Source: Bryobacteraceae bacterium
GTDB taxonomy: Bacteria; Acidobacteriota; Terriglobia; Bryobacterales; Bryobacteraceae
Assembly (NCBI GenBank): GCA_026002875.1
Contig: BPGE01000001.1
Span: 4,092,001 to 4,156,000, forward strand
DNA: 64,000 nucleotides
Direction: 5' to 3'
A program made the translations under genes and the position numbers. Below the pieces are notes generated by a model. That model was given only the letters and a program-made list of their open reading frames with translations, was not told where the DNA came from and did not search any database. This document shows positions 29,923 to 37,372 of the stretch, piece after piece (the stretch's first letter is position 1; each line of letters opens with the position of its first letter).

Positions 29923-30267
29923 TCAGGAATCGGCCGGGTGGAGGAAGTACAAAACCACGTTGGGCCGCTTGTCCTCCAGCCTGAACTTCAAATCCATCCG
30001 GCGCCGGAAACGGGCCGATCTCCGCACGAACGCATGTCCGGGCGGATCAAGTGCATCCTTGACCGGGGCTGCGTCGCCCGGAGTGATCTCGCGGGAAGCA
30101 ATCGTGATCGCGTCAGGCAAATCCTCCAGACTCAGGCCGAGCTCCCCCAGCCGGTCCATCACTCTCGGATGCGGCTCAACCCGGCAGTCTTCCGCGGCTT
30201 CCTTGAAGTGCCGGAGGGCTTGCGCCGAATCAGAAGCATCCGGATGACTCCGGGGAGTGCGGTTCAC
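29923..30267 (-). CDS. Probable MqsR-family toxin
   Basis: This encodes 114 residues from a GTG start with AAGG a few bases ahead. The layout matches MqsR/RelE-fold mRNA interferases: a helix ending in LGELGLSLEDLPDAI, then a charged turn and a strand pair RRRMDLKFRLEDKRPNVVLY. These toxins cleave mRNA when unbound. The assignment rests on this weak pattern plus position: it precedes an MqsA-like antitoxin, whose first possible ATG overlaps its stop by one base. It lacks a diagnostic catalytic motif I can name, so the family is inferred. Confidence 0.65.
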   Translation of the reverse strand: MNRTPRSHPDASDSAQALRHFKEAAEDCRVEPHPRVMDRLGELGLSLEDLPDAITIASREITPGDAAPVKDALDPPGHAFVRRSARFRRRMDLKFRLEDKRPNVVLYFLHPADS

Positions 30268-30280
30268 AAACCGCCCTTCC

Positions 30281-30298
30281 TGGGATCATTTGATCCCA
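30281..30298. promoter_or_regulatory. Palindromic operator of the toxin-antitoxin operon
   Basis: A perfect inverted repeat, TGGGATCA-TT-TGATCCCA, lies 14 bases upstream of the toxin start. It covers the predicted -10 element, so binding of the HTH antitoxin would block transcription, as expected for autoregulated pairs. Confidence 0.7.
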
Positions 30299-30316
30299 CA
30301 AGAGCGGGCCTGTCAA
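30288..30316 (-). promoter_or_regulatory. Promoter of the toxin-antitoxin operon
   Basis: On the minus strand TTGACA (30311-30316, consensus -35) is followed by a 17-base spacer and TCAAAT (30288-30293, 4 of 6 to the -10 consensus). The -10 lies inside the palindrome. Confidence 0.65.
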
Positions 30317-30481
30317 GATGTCTGCGCATCGCCATGAGGCCAGCGCCTCGGCAGCGGTTTAGAGGATCCATACCGCCGCGCCCGGGAATTCTTTCGAAAC
30401 GAGGGTGGGCCGGCGGCCGCAGCGCTCTCACACAAAACCGTCAGGCGCCTGAGGGCGGAGGTTGCAAAAGCACTCGATCCC

Positions 30482-30510
30482 GGGCCGCGCCACCGGCGAA
30501 CACGCGCGGC
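30482..30510 (-). terminator. Hairpin after the DHDPS-family gene
   Basis: An 8-bp stem GGCCGCGC/GCGCGGCC with a 13-base loop, 57 bases past the stop codon on the minus strand. TTTT occurs only about 12 bases after the stem, so it is a weak candidate. The rest of the 299-base gap 30268-30566 holds the promoter and operator described above and no gene that I can see. Confidence 0.35.
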
Positions 30511-30566
30511 CGGAATCAGGACAGGCCCATGCTCAGGCGGCCCAGCTCGCTGAAGGAGGGCGGCGG

Positions 30567-31538
30567 CTACTCCAGCAGGTGCGGATATGCTGCCATGACG
30601 CGGTTGATTTCTTCGAGCTGGCCGGGAGACAGGTCTTCATGCGGATCCAGGCACGCCCGCGAGGACATGCGGCCCTGGCGTACCAACACTTCATGGATTC
30701 CGGCGATGCAGCCGCGGAAGCCGTTGGCGGCGTCAAACAGCGCGGCGTTCAGATCCGTGAGCTGCGCGCCGAGAGCCAGCAGCAGTGAGGGGTTGCGGCC
30801 TTCCTGCACGCTGCGCAGGAGGTTGACGGCGCTTTTCGTGCCCACCGCCCACTGGCCGAGCAGGCCGCCGCGGATGCGCAGCACGGCGCCGCCGAACTGG
30901 AACGGCGTGAGCAGGTCGGCCACGATGTTGTCGTCGTTTCCTGTGTATAGTGCAATCTCGCGCGCGCGGCTGGACTCGGCCACGGCGCGCACCACATCGA
31001 TTGTCTGATAGCGGTTGAAGGGTGCGATCTTGATCGCCGCAAGGCAATCGAGCTCCGCCACCCGCCGCCAGAAGGCGTACGGCAGCACGCGGCCGCCAAC
31101 CGCAGGCTGCAGATAGAAACCGAAGACAGGAAGCACGCGGCCGACTTCGGCGATGTGCGCCGCCAGGGCATCGATACTTGCGTCCTTCAATGCGGACAGG
31201 GACACGAGGCCGCAGTGATAGCCGAGCGAGCGGGCGAGTTCGGCCTCGCGCAGCGCCTGGGGCGTGGGGCCGCAGACGCCGGCGATGAGCACGGTGTCCG
31301 TGCCGCGCGCCTCTTCCGCCGCGGCGCGCAGAACGGGCTCCAGCAGATTGTGCTCCGGCGCGCGGATGGCGAACTGCGTCGTGTGCACGCCTACGGCGAG
31401 GCCGCCGGCGCCAGACTCCAGATAGTAGCGCGTGAGCGCGCGCTGGCGCTCTTCATCAAACTTGCGCCCGGCGGTGAGACACAGGGGATGCGCAGGGATC
31501 ACGAGCCCCTGACGCAGCCGGTCGAGCCATGAAACCAT
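30567..31538 (-). CDS. Dihydrodipicolinate synthase-family lyase/aldolase
   Basis: This encodes 323 residues with the DapA/N-acetylneuraminate-lyase TIM barrel. The segments GAGGLAVGVHTTQF and DTVLIAGVCGPT and the Schiff-base lysine region LAAIKIAPFNR are visible, and FGFYLQPAVGG takes the place of the YNxP tyrosine region. The lysine context (IKIAP) differs from true DapA (xVKEAS), and the protein is about 30 residues longer, so it is more likely a sugar-acid aldolase or dehydratase than lysine synthesis. It starts directly after the stop of the heparinase-epimerase frame (TGAATG), which supports a role in breaking down a uronate or similar sugar. Confidence 0.8.
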   Translation of the reverse strand: MVSWLDRLRQGLVIPAHPLCLTAGRKFDEERQRALTRYYLESGAGGLAVGVHTTQFAIRAPEHNLLEPVLRAAAEEARGTDTVLIAGVCGPTPQALREAELARSLGYHCGLVSLSALKDASIDALAAHIAEVGRVLPVFGFYLQPAVGGRVLPYAFWRRVAELDCLAAIKIAPFNRYQTIDVVRAVAESSRAREIALYTGNDDNIVADLLTPFQFGGAVLRIRGGLLGQWAVGTKSAVNLLRSVQEGRNPSLLLALGAQLTDLNAALFDAANGFRGCIAGIHEVLVRQGRMSSRACLDPHEDLSPGQLEEINRVMAAYPHLLE

Positions 31539-32558
31539 TCAGAACTTCCCTTCGCGCATCTCAAAGTGAGTGGGCTTGCCATGCACGGGGCCGCCGCGCA
31601 GGATCCACGCCGCGGTGAGGTCGATCAGGTCCTGCGCCTTCAGCGACGGCAAGCCGAACAGACGGTGGCAGAGAGAAGCATTATTGAGCAGCGCCGTCGG
31701 ATGTTCCGCCCCCACGAAACGCGGCTCCACGCCGAAGCGCCTGCCAAACTCGCGGGCGATGTCCCGCACGCGCAGCGTCTCGGGACCGGTGAGGTTCAGA
31801 ACAAAGGGCGGTGATTCCGCGCGGTGCAGGCAGCGCAGCGCCACCGAGTTGGCGTCCCCCTGCCAGATGACGTTGACGTGGCCCATGTTGAGATCCACAG
31901 GCTGTTTGTCGCGCACCCTAAGGGCGATGTCGACGAGCACGCCGTAGCGCAGTTCGACGGCGTAATTCAGGCGCAGCAGCGCCACGGGCGTGCCGTAGTT
32001 GCGCGAGACGTAATCGAACATCCGCTCCCGCCCGAGGACAGACTGCGCGTACTCGCCAATCGGGTCCGGCGGCGTCTGTTCCGTGGCGCCGCCGCTGGAA
32101 ACGGGCACGAGCGGATACACGTTGCCGGAAGAGAACGCCACGATGCGGGACTCGCGCCAGCGGTGGGCCGCAAGCCCCGGCAGATACGTATTGATGGCCC
32201 ACGTCAGGGACGGATTGCCGGTGGAGCCGAACTTGCGCGCGGCCATGAAAATGATGTTCGGCGCATCGGGCAGTTTCTCCAGCGCTCCGGGTTCCAGGAG
32301 GTCGCACTCGATGGTCTGGATGTTCCAGCTCTCCAGTTGGGCGCGCACATCCGGACTGGAAAAGCGGCTGACAGCGATGACAGGAGCGCTGTTGCCCGCT
32401 GCGTCCAGAGCGCGGCGCGCGCGGTGCGCCAGCGAGGGTCCCATCTTGCCCGCGGCGCCGAGAATCAGCAGCGGACCCTCAAGCGAACCAAGAGCGGCGA
32501 TATCGCCCGCCGAGGGGGCCGAGAGCACGCTTTCCAGTTCCGCGACAGTCGCGATCAT
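31539..32558 (-). CDS. NAD-dependent epimerase/dehydratase, likely original cistron
   Basis: This is the internal 339-residue frame starting at ATG 32558 (MIATVAELESVLSAP), the natural N-terminus of the epimerase part of the fused frame. The cofactor motif LLILGAAGKMG, VAFSSGNVYPL and LNYAVELRYGVLVDIA are typical of extended SDR epimerases. The catalytic Tyr is in EYAQSVLGRERM, but the Lys four residues later is absent (YAQSV), so the chemistry may be altered. An ATGA overlap with the stop of the other heparinase frame supports a former separate gene. Together with the lyase that follows it suggests sugar-acid metabolism. Confidence 0.7.
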   Translation of the reverse strand: MIATVAELESVLSAPSAGDIAALGSLEGPLLILGAAGKMGPSLAHRARRALDAAGNSAPVIAVSRFSSPDVRAQLESWNIQTIECDLLEPGALEKLPDAPNIIFMAARKFGSTGNPSLTWAINTYLPGLAAHRWRESRIVAFSSGNVYPLVPVSSGGATEQTPPDPIGEYAQSVLGRERMFDYVSRNYGTPVALLRLNYAVELRYGVLVDIALRVRDKQPVDLNMGHVNVIWQGDANSVALRCLHRAESPPFVLNLTGPETLRVRDIAREFGRRFGVEPRFVGAEHPTALLNNASLCHRLFGLPSLKAQDLIDLTAAWILRGGPVHGKPTHFEMREGKF

Positions 32559-34547
32559 GCCAGCCCGATGCTGAAAGTATACGTCCCGCGCGCGGGCGGA
32601 GCCTCGGTGGCCTGATGCGCCGACATCTCGTCTGCGGCGATACGTCCCGCGCGCGGGCGGAGCCTCGAGGCGCAGCCGGATGCGGCGCACCACTGGCCCC
32701 CAGATGGATTTGAGGCGCGCATCGTCCGGTTTGTATTCGTCCACATGCATCTGCAGAGCGGGATCGAACGCGAGGACAAAGTGCGAATCCAGCACGGCAC
32801 GGCCCCCGCCATCCTCCCTCGGCGTGCGGTTCGTGATGAAGTTCCACTCGACAGACTCGCGTCTCGCGAGTTCGAAGCCGTCCCGCAGCGTGACGCGGTT
32901 GGCGCCGCGGTCGAGAGTCAGCTCCCGCAGCCACCTTGTGCAGCCCGCATCCGCAGGATAGGCCGCCTGGATCTCCATGCTGACGCTGCCGGATTGCGCG
33001 CGGAAGTTCCGCGCTTCGAATTCGCGGCCCGGCGCCTGCATCGCGCCGTTGATTGTCGGACAGTTGTGCCAGGCCGACTGCATGGTCCAGATCTCGTAGC
33101 GCTGCGAGGAGAATGTTTTCGCCGAATACGCCTCGACGCCGATGTCGATGAAGACCGGTTCGCCATCGCAGAAGACGATGAAATTGCCGACGTCGTTGTG
33201 GTTGTGGCTTTCCGCGTTGTGGCCTCCCTGCGCCGCGAGATAAAAGCCGCGGTCCGAGCCCTCCGCGATCCTCGCAGCGAACACCTGCGTGCCCGGCAGG
33301 ATCACATCGGCCACCAGCGGCGGCCGCGCAGCCTGCGAAGCCGCTTTGATGTCCTCGTAGTGAAAGACGGACTGCAGCGAGCGCCACATGGATTCGTGCA
33401 CCGCCAGAAGCCGCGGCTCCTGTTCGAGGGAAGCAAGCCACGCCCCGAACGCCTGCATGCGCTCGTCCCGCACCCGCTGTCCGTACCGCCAGACAAGCAC
33501 TGCGTCCGGACGCACCTTCGCCGACGCATCCGCGAAGTTCAGATACCACGGTCCGGCGATGTGGGCGCGGTAGATGTAAGCCCCCATCTCGCGGACAAGC
33601 GGCATGTCGTACACGTCGATGGCGCCGCCGGAGGCGGAACGCAGCAGTTCCAGCGCATCGAACAGCGATGCGCCGGCGCGCCCCCAGTACACGGGGCCTT
33701 CGTCGCAGCCGCCGTCCTCGTGATAGACGTCCAGAAACGCGTCGAGCGAGCGGACGATCCTGTGCACTGCTGCCGCGCGGCGCTCCGGATCCGTTTCGAT
33801 CAGCAGCACGGAGCTGAGCCAGTTCGAGTTGATCCAAGGATTCCAGTTGTTCACCGCGCGCGTTCCGGTGAAGCCCAGCCACCAGAAATCGTCCCGCGAG
33901 AGCATCGGGTCGAGAATCCTGCGGCGGATTTCCGAATGAATGCGCGGCCGGATCAGCTTCGACACGCCGTCCAGCTGCGGCGCCAGCAGGTAATCGATCC
34001 AGGCCAGCGTGGCGGAGGTCTCGGCGGCGAACAGGTCGACAATCGGCTCGCTGATATCCGGCAGCGTGTTGCCCGCCTTTTGCACGCGAATGTGCGCGGG
34101 CAGCCCCCAGAACGATTCCTCGCAGGTCAGCCAGACGCCGTCGAGCACTTCATCCAGAAAACGTCCGCGTCCGTCGATGCACTCCGCAAGCGCGGCCAGC
34201 GTCAGCCTCTCGCGGCGCGCGCGGTAGGCTCTCTCGTAGTTGGCGCGGATTCCGTTGCGCGCATAGTCGAGGAACAGGCTGGCGGTCAGCGAGGCCCACG
34301 GCTGGCGGAGCTGCTCCTCGGCGGCGGTGACCACGGAGGTCTTCAGCTCGAGAGGCAGAGACTGCCAGGCCGTACGGTCCGCGGCAACGGGCCAGGGACG
34401 CCACTCAGCCCGCGGGCGGATCGAGCGCCGCAGAAGATCGGCGGAGATGCGCGACTGGAGCCGCTTCCTTTCCGGCGGCGCGGGGCCGGTCTGAGCAAAG
34501 GCCAGCGCGGGAGCGATGAGGAAGGCGCGTCGGCTGACATCAGTCAT
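31539..34547 (-). CDS. Heparinase II/III-like and NAD-dependent epimerase in one fused reading frame
   Basis: One open frame of 1002 residues. Residues 1-20 are a Tat-type signal (SRRAFLIAPALAFAQ). An alpha/alpha-barrel and a beta-sandwich of the heparinase II/III type follow to about 635, with the diagnostic GGHNAESHNHNDVGNFIVF. From about 664 it continues as a Rossmann epimerase. The joint (RRRRDVGASGHRGSARARDV) resembles neither family and spans a 28-bp direct repeat at 61-bp spacing. Removing 61 bp restores a 643-residue heparinase ending GTYTFSIGLA, whose TGA overlaps the epimerase ATG. I infer that this was two coupled genes. As it stands, the epimerase part would be exported with the Tat signal unless it also starts internally. 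Confidence 0.75.
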   Translation of the reverse strand: MTDVSRRAFLIAPALAFAQTGPAPPERKRLQSRISADLLRRSIRPRAEWRPWPVAADRTAWQSLPLELKTSVVTAAEEQLRQPWASLTASLFLDYARNGIRANYERAYRARRERLTLAALAECIDGRGRFLDEVLDGVWLTCEESFWGLPAHIRVQKAGNTLPDISEPIVDLFAAETSATLAWIDYLLAPQLDGVSKLIRPRIHSEIRRRILDPMLSRDDFWWLGFTGTRAVNNWNPWINSNWLSSVLLIETDPERRAAAVHRIVRSLDAFLDVYHEDGGCDEGPVYWGRAGASLFDALELLRSASGGAIDVYDMPLVREMGAYIYRAHIAGPWYLNFADASAKVRPDAVLVWRYGQRVRDERMQAFGAWLASLEQEPRLLAVHESMWRSLQSVFHYEDIKAASQAARPPLVADVILPGTQVFAARIAEGSDRGFYLAAQGGHNAESHNHNDVGNFIVFCDGEPVFIDIGVEAYSAKTFSSQRYEIWTMQSAWHNCPTINGAMQAPGREFEARNFRAQSGSVSMEIQAAYPADAGCTRWLRELTLDRGANRVTLRDGFELARRESVEWNFITNRTPREDGGGRAVLDSHFVLAFDPALQMHVDEYKPDDARLKSIWGPVVRRIRLRLEAPPARGTYRRRRDVGASGHRGSARARDVYFQHRAGMIATVAELESVLSAPSAGDIAALGSLEGPLLILGAAGKMGPSLAHRARRALDAAGNSAPVIAVSRFSSPDVRAQLESWNIQTIECDLLEPGALEKLPDAPNIIFMAARKFGSTGNPSLTWAINTYLPGLAAHRWRESRIVAFSSGNVYPLVPVSSGGATEQTPPDPIGEYAQSVLGRERMFDYVSRNYGTPVALLRLNYAVELRYGVLVDIALRVRDKQPVDLNMGHVNVIWQGDANSVALRCLHRAESPPFVLNLTGPETLRVRDIAREFGRRFGVEPRFVGAEHPTALLNNASLCHRLFGLPSLKAQDLIDLTAAWILRGGPVHGKPTHFEMREGKF
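32579..32667. repeat. 28-bp direct repeat at 61-bp spacing
   Basis: Copies at 32579-32606 and 32640-32667 are identical over 28 bp, contain the palindrome CCCGCGCGCGGG, and are separated by 33 bp. The 61-bp offset is not a multiple of three, so the extra unit shifts the frame exactly where the heparinase-like frame runs into the epimerase. Confidence 0.9.
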
Positions 34548-34602
34548 GCCGGGAATCTATCGCATTTCCGGCGTCCGGGCCAAGCGGGGATACTGGAACA
34601 GG

Positions 34603-35067
34603 ATGAAGCTGGTGCTGATGGTGGGCCTCCCGGGGTCCGGCAAGACCACATGGCTGGAGAAGCAGGGAATCCAGGCGCTCTCCAGCGACTGGATGCGCGC
34701 GCTGATCACGGGCGACGAGTCGAACCAGAACGTGAACCGGCTGGTCTTCCGTCTGCTGCGCGAGATCGTGCGCATGCGCGCGGCGGCAGGCGTGGCAGAA
34801 ACGTGGATCGACGCCACGTCGATCACACGGCGCGAACGGCGGGCGTGGATCCGGCTCGCCGAGCTGCTCGACTGCGAGATCGAAGCTGTCTACATGGATG
34901 TGCCGCTGGACGAGTGCCGCCGCCGGAACCGGCTGCGGAAGCGCGTCGTCCCGGAAGAGGCCATGGACCGCATGGCGGCGCGGCTCGAGCCGCCGCGGGT
35001 GGAAGAGGGGCTGAGCCGCGTGCTCGTGATCAGAGAACCGCAGGCGAGCCCCGGCGGCCCAGGCTAG
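34603..35067 (+). CDS. Small P-loop kinase (AAA_33/polynucleotide-kinase-like)
   Basis: This encodes 154 residues. The Walker A motif GLPGSGKTT is at 8-16, and ALSSDWMRALITGDES, WIDATSITRRERRAW and a late arginine-rich lid (ECRRRNRLRKR) follow the pattern of bacterial PNKP-type and zeta-type kinases (AAA_33). It would phosphorylate a small molecule or nucleic-acid end using ATP. The start MKLVLMVGLPG is standard for the family; the frame is open further upstream, but over sequence belonging to the divergent heparinase gene. It overlaps the convergent MFS gene by 4 bases. The substrate is unknown. Confidence 0.8.
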   Translation: MKLVLMVGLPGSGKTTWLEKQGIQALSSDWMRALITGDESNQNVNRLVFRLLREIVRMRAAAGVAETWIDATSITRRERRAWIRLAELLDCEIEAVYMDVPLDECRRRNRLRKRVVPEEAMDRMAARLEPPRVEEGLSRVLVIREPQASPGGPG

Positions 35068-36335
35068 GCGGACGCCCCGCTGCGGCGCAGCGACAGGCTC
35101 CAGAGGATTGCGGGAATCAGGCCCATGAGACCCGAGTACACGGCCAGCGTGCGTACGGGAAATCCCAGATCAACCAGCTCGCCCGCGGCGAAGCTGACGG
35201 CGCTCATGGTGAGGAAGAGACCGGCGAAATCGGCCGAAAAGACGCGCCCGCGGAACTCGTCATCGGTCATCTTGTGCAACAGCGTGGTGGAGAAAACCCA
35301 GGCCATCGACGACCCGGCATGCCCGATGGCAACGTACACGCAGGCAAGCCAGAGCGTGGGCGCGAAGCCCAGCGCGGCGTAGGCGGCGGCGGTGATCAGG
35401 AAAGCGAACGTGATGCCGGAGCGCATCTTCCGCTCGTCGTTCTTCGCCCAGTAACCCGAGGCGAACGAGCCGACAAACGCACCAACGCCACGGGCGCTGA
35501 ACAGCAGGCTCATACTGAGCGCGCCGCTGCCCTCGATGGGAAAGATGCGCTCGCCGAACACGGGCAGCAGCACCCAGTGGGCGCCGGTGAGGCCCATGCC
35601 GGCTTTCACGAGCAGCGTGGACAGCCGCGCGGCGTGGCCGCGCACGTACTGGATGCCGTCCCAGATGGGCTTGAAGTCGAACAGGTCACGCAGGCGGAAG
35701 GGCGGCAGGTTGCCGGCGTGCGTCTCGCGCACGCGCATCGCCGCCAGCAGCAGCGCAGAGATGCCGAACGAGACGGCGTTGATGACGAACACCGACGTGC
35801 GGCCGAACTTCCAAAGCACCAGTCCGCCGATGCCGCTGCCCAGGGCGAGGTTGATCGCCCATGTAGAAGAAGACAGCGCATTGGCCACCAGCAGCTTGTC
35901 CTTCGACGTGACAATGTTGGGGATCAGCGCCGTCCGTCCGGGCTCGAACAGCGCCCACATCACGGTCTCCAGAAACAGCAGGATCCAGACGAGCCACACC
36001 ATCTCCGCCGAAGTCACCAGCATCATGCCCAGCACGATGAACAGCCGCGCGATGTCGGCGGCAATCATGATGGCGCGGCGGTTCAGGCGGTCGTTGAGCA
36101 CGCCCGCCGTGGGCGCCACCAGCACCTGAGGGAGCAGCTGCAGCACGACGGCGATGCCCACGCTTTCCGCTTTGCCCGTCAGCTGCAGCAGCAGCGAGTA
36201 GACGGCGACGGCGTAGAGCCAGTCGCCCAGCTCGCTGACGACCTGCGCGGACCACAGCAGGCGGAAGTCGCGGTTCTCGCCCAGCAGGCGCACATACGAT
36301 GCGAACGAAAACGAGGGCGCGCCCGCGGCTTCCAT
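35064..36335 (-). CDS. MFS transporter (MFS_3/EntS-like)
   Basis: This encodes 423 residues with about twelve hydrophobic helices in the inner membrane. It has the MFS_3 character: NRDFRLLWSAQVVSELGDWLY at the N-terminus, the loop motif GVLNDRLNRRAIMI between helices 2 and 3, and FEPGRTALIPNIV. The family includes exporters such as enterobactin exit protein EntS and macrolide efflux pumps. The substrate cannot be told. It lies 6 bases after trpS on the same strand, a probable operon without functional meaning. Confidence 0.88.
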   Translation of the reverse strand: MEAAGAPSFSFASYVRLLGENRDFRLLWSAQVVSELGDWLYAVAVYSLLLQLTGKAESVGIAVVLQLLPQVLVAPTAGVLNDRLNRRAIMIAADIARLFIVLGMMLVTSAEMVWLVWILLFLETVMWALFEPGRTALIPNIVTSKDKLLVANALSSSTWAINLALGSGIGGLVLWKFGRTSVFVINAVSFGISALLLAAMRVRETHAGNLPPFRLRDLFDFKPIWDGIQYVRGHAARLSTLLVKAGMGLTGAHWVLLPVFGERIFPIEGSGALSMSLLFSARGVGAFVGSFASGYWAKNDERKMRSGITFAFLITAAAYAALGFAPTLWLACVYVAIGHAGSSMAWVFSTTLLHKMTDDEFRGRVFSADFAGLFLTMSAVSFAAGELVDLGFPVRTLAVYSGLMGLIPAILWSLSLRRSGASA

Positions 36336-36341
36336 GCGCGG

Positions 36342-37328
36342 CTAGTCCGTGTAGATGCCCATGCGCTCTTTCACGAGGCGCACCGTCGAATTGGCGACGG
36401 GCGAGACGCGCGCGGCGGACTCGTGCAGAATGCGCTTGAGGTATCCGGGCTCTTCCATGATTTCGCGGTAACGCCGCTGAATCGGCTCGAGTCCCGCCGC
36501 CACCGCCTCGGCCACCGTCTTTTTCAGATCGCCGTACCGCATGCCCGCGAAGTGCGCGCGCATCTGATCGTCCGTCCAGCCGGTGAACGCCTGATGGATG
36601 GTGAGCAGGTTGGCGACTCCGGGACCGAGGTTGTCGAAGTCCACGCCGGGCATCGAGTCCGTCGTGGCGCGCATGATCTTCTTCCGGATCAGCTCCGGCG
36701 GGTCGAGCAGTCCGACGGCATGATACGCGTTCGACTCGGACTTGCTCATCTTCTTCGTCGGATCGTCGAGCCCCATGATGCGCGCGCCCACCGAGGGCAG
36801 CTTCGTCTCCGGCATGACGAACGTCTCGCCGTACAGCGAATTGAAGCGCTGCGCGATGTCGCGCGTGAGCTCGAGGTGCTGCGTCTGATCCTCGCCCACG
36901 GGCACGACGTTGGCCTGATAGAGCAGAATGTCGGCGGCCATCAGCACCGGATATTGCAGCAGGCCGTCGCCGACGGACTCCTGCTTGGCGGCCTTGTCCT
37001 TGAACTGCGTCATCCGCTCCAGCCACCCAAGGGGCGTGACGCAGGTGAGCAGCCAGCACAACTCGGCGTGCGCGGGCACGGTGGACTGGATCACGATCGA
37101 GCTGATCTCCGGATCGATACCGGCGGCGAGGAACAGCGCCGCGGTCTGTTCGATCTTCGAGCGCAGCTCCGCCGGGTCCTGATACACCGTGATGGCGTGC
37201 AGGTCGACAATGCAGAAGACGCACTCGTAATCATGCTGGAGGCGCACCCAGTTCTTGAGCGCCCCCAGGTAGTTGCCGATGTGGAGATTTCCGGTCGGCT
37301 GAATGCCGGACAGAACTCTGGGTTTCAT
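36342..37328 (-). CDS. trpS: Tryptophanyl-tRNA synthetase
   Basis: This encodes 328 residues, a class Ic synthetase that charges tRNA-Trp. The HIGH-type motif is GNLHIGNYLGA at 13-23, and KMSKS occurs near 193-197 in DPTKKMSKSESN. GEDQTQHLELTRDIAQRFN is the usual tRNA-Trp-synthetase segment. It is divergent from the RNA methyltransferase gene with only 44 bases between start codons. An AT-rich -10-like element sits in the middle of that gap. Confidence 0.96.
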   Translation of the reverse strand: MKPRVLSGIQPTGNLHIGNYLGALKNWVRLQHDYECVFCIVDLHAITVYQDPAELRSKIEQTAALFLAAGIDPEISSIVIQSTVPAHAELCWLLTCVTPLGWLERMTQFKDKAAKQESVGDGLLQYPVLMAADILLYQANVVPVGEDQTQHLELTRDIAQRFNSLYGETFVMPETKLPSVGARIMGLDDPTKKMSKSESNAYHAVGLLDPPELIRKKIMRATTDSMPGVDFDNLGPGVANLLTIHQAFTGWTDDQMRAHFAGMRYGDLKKTVAEAVAAGLEPIQRRYREIMEEPGYLKRILHESAARVSPVANSTVRLVKERMGIYTD

Positions 37329-37352
37329 GCTGAAGTGAAAATGAAGGGCTCC

Positions 37353-37359
37353 TATTATC
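37353..37359. promoter_or_regulatory. Overlapping -10 elements between trpS and the rlmD-like gene
   Basis: TATTAT on the plus strand (37353-37358) and GATAAT on the minus strand (37354-37359) overlap in the 44-base gap. Each is 5 of 6 to the consensus and sits a suitable distance before its start codon. The -35 regions are poor on both sides (CTGAAG for plus). Confidence 0.45.
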
Positions 37360-37372
37360 GTAAAGGACGCGC

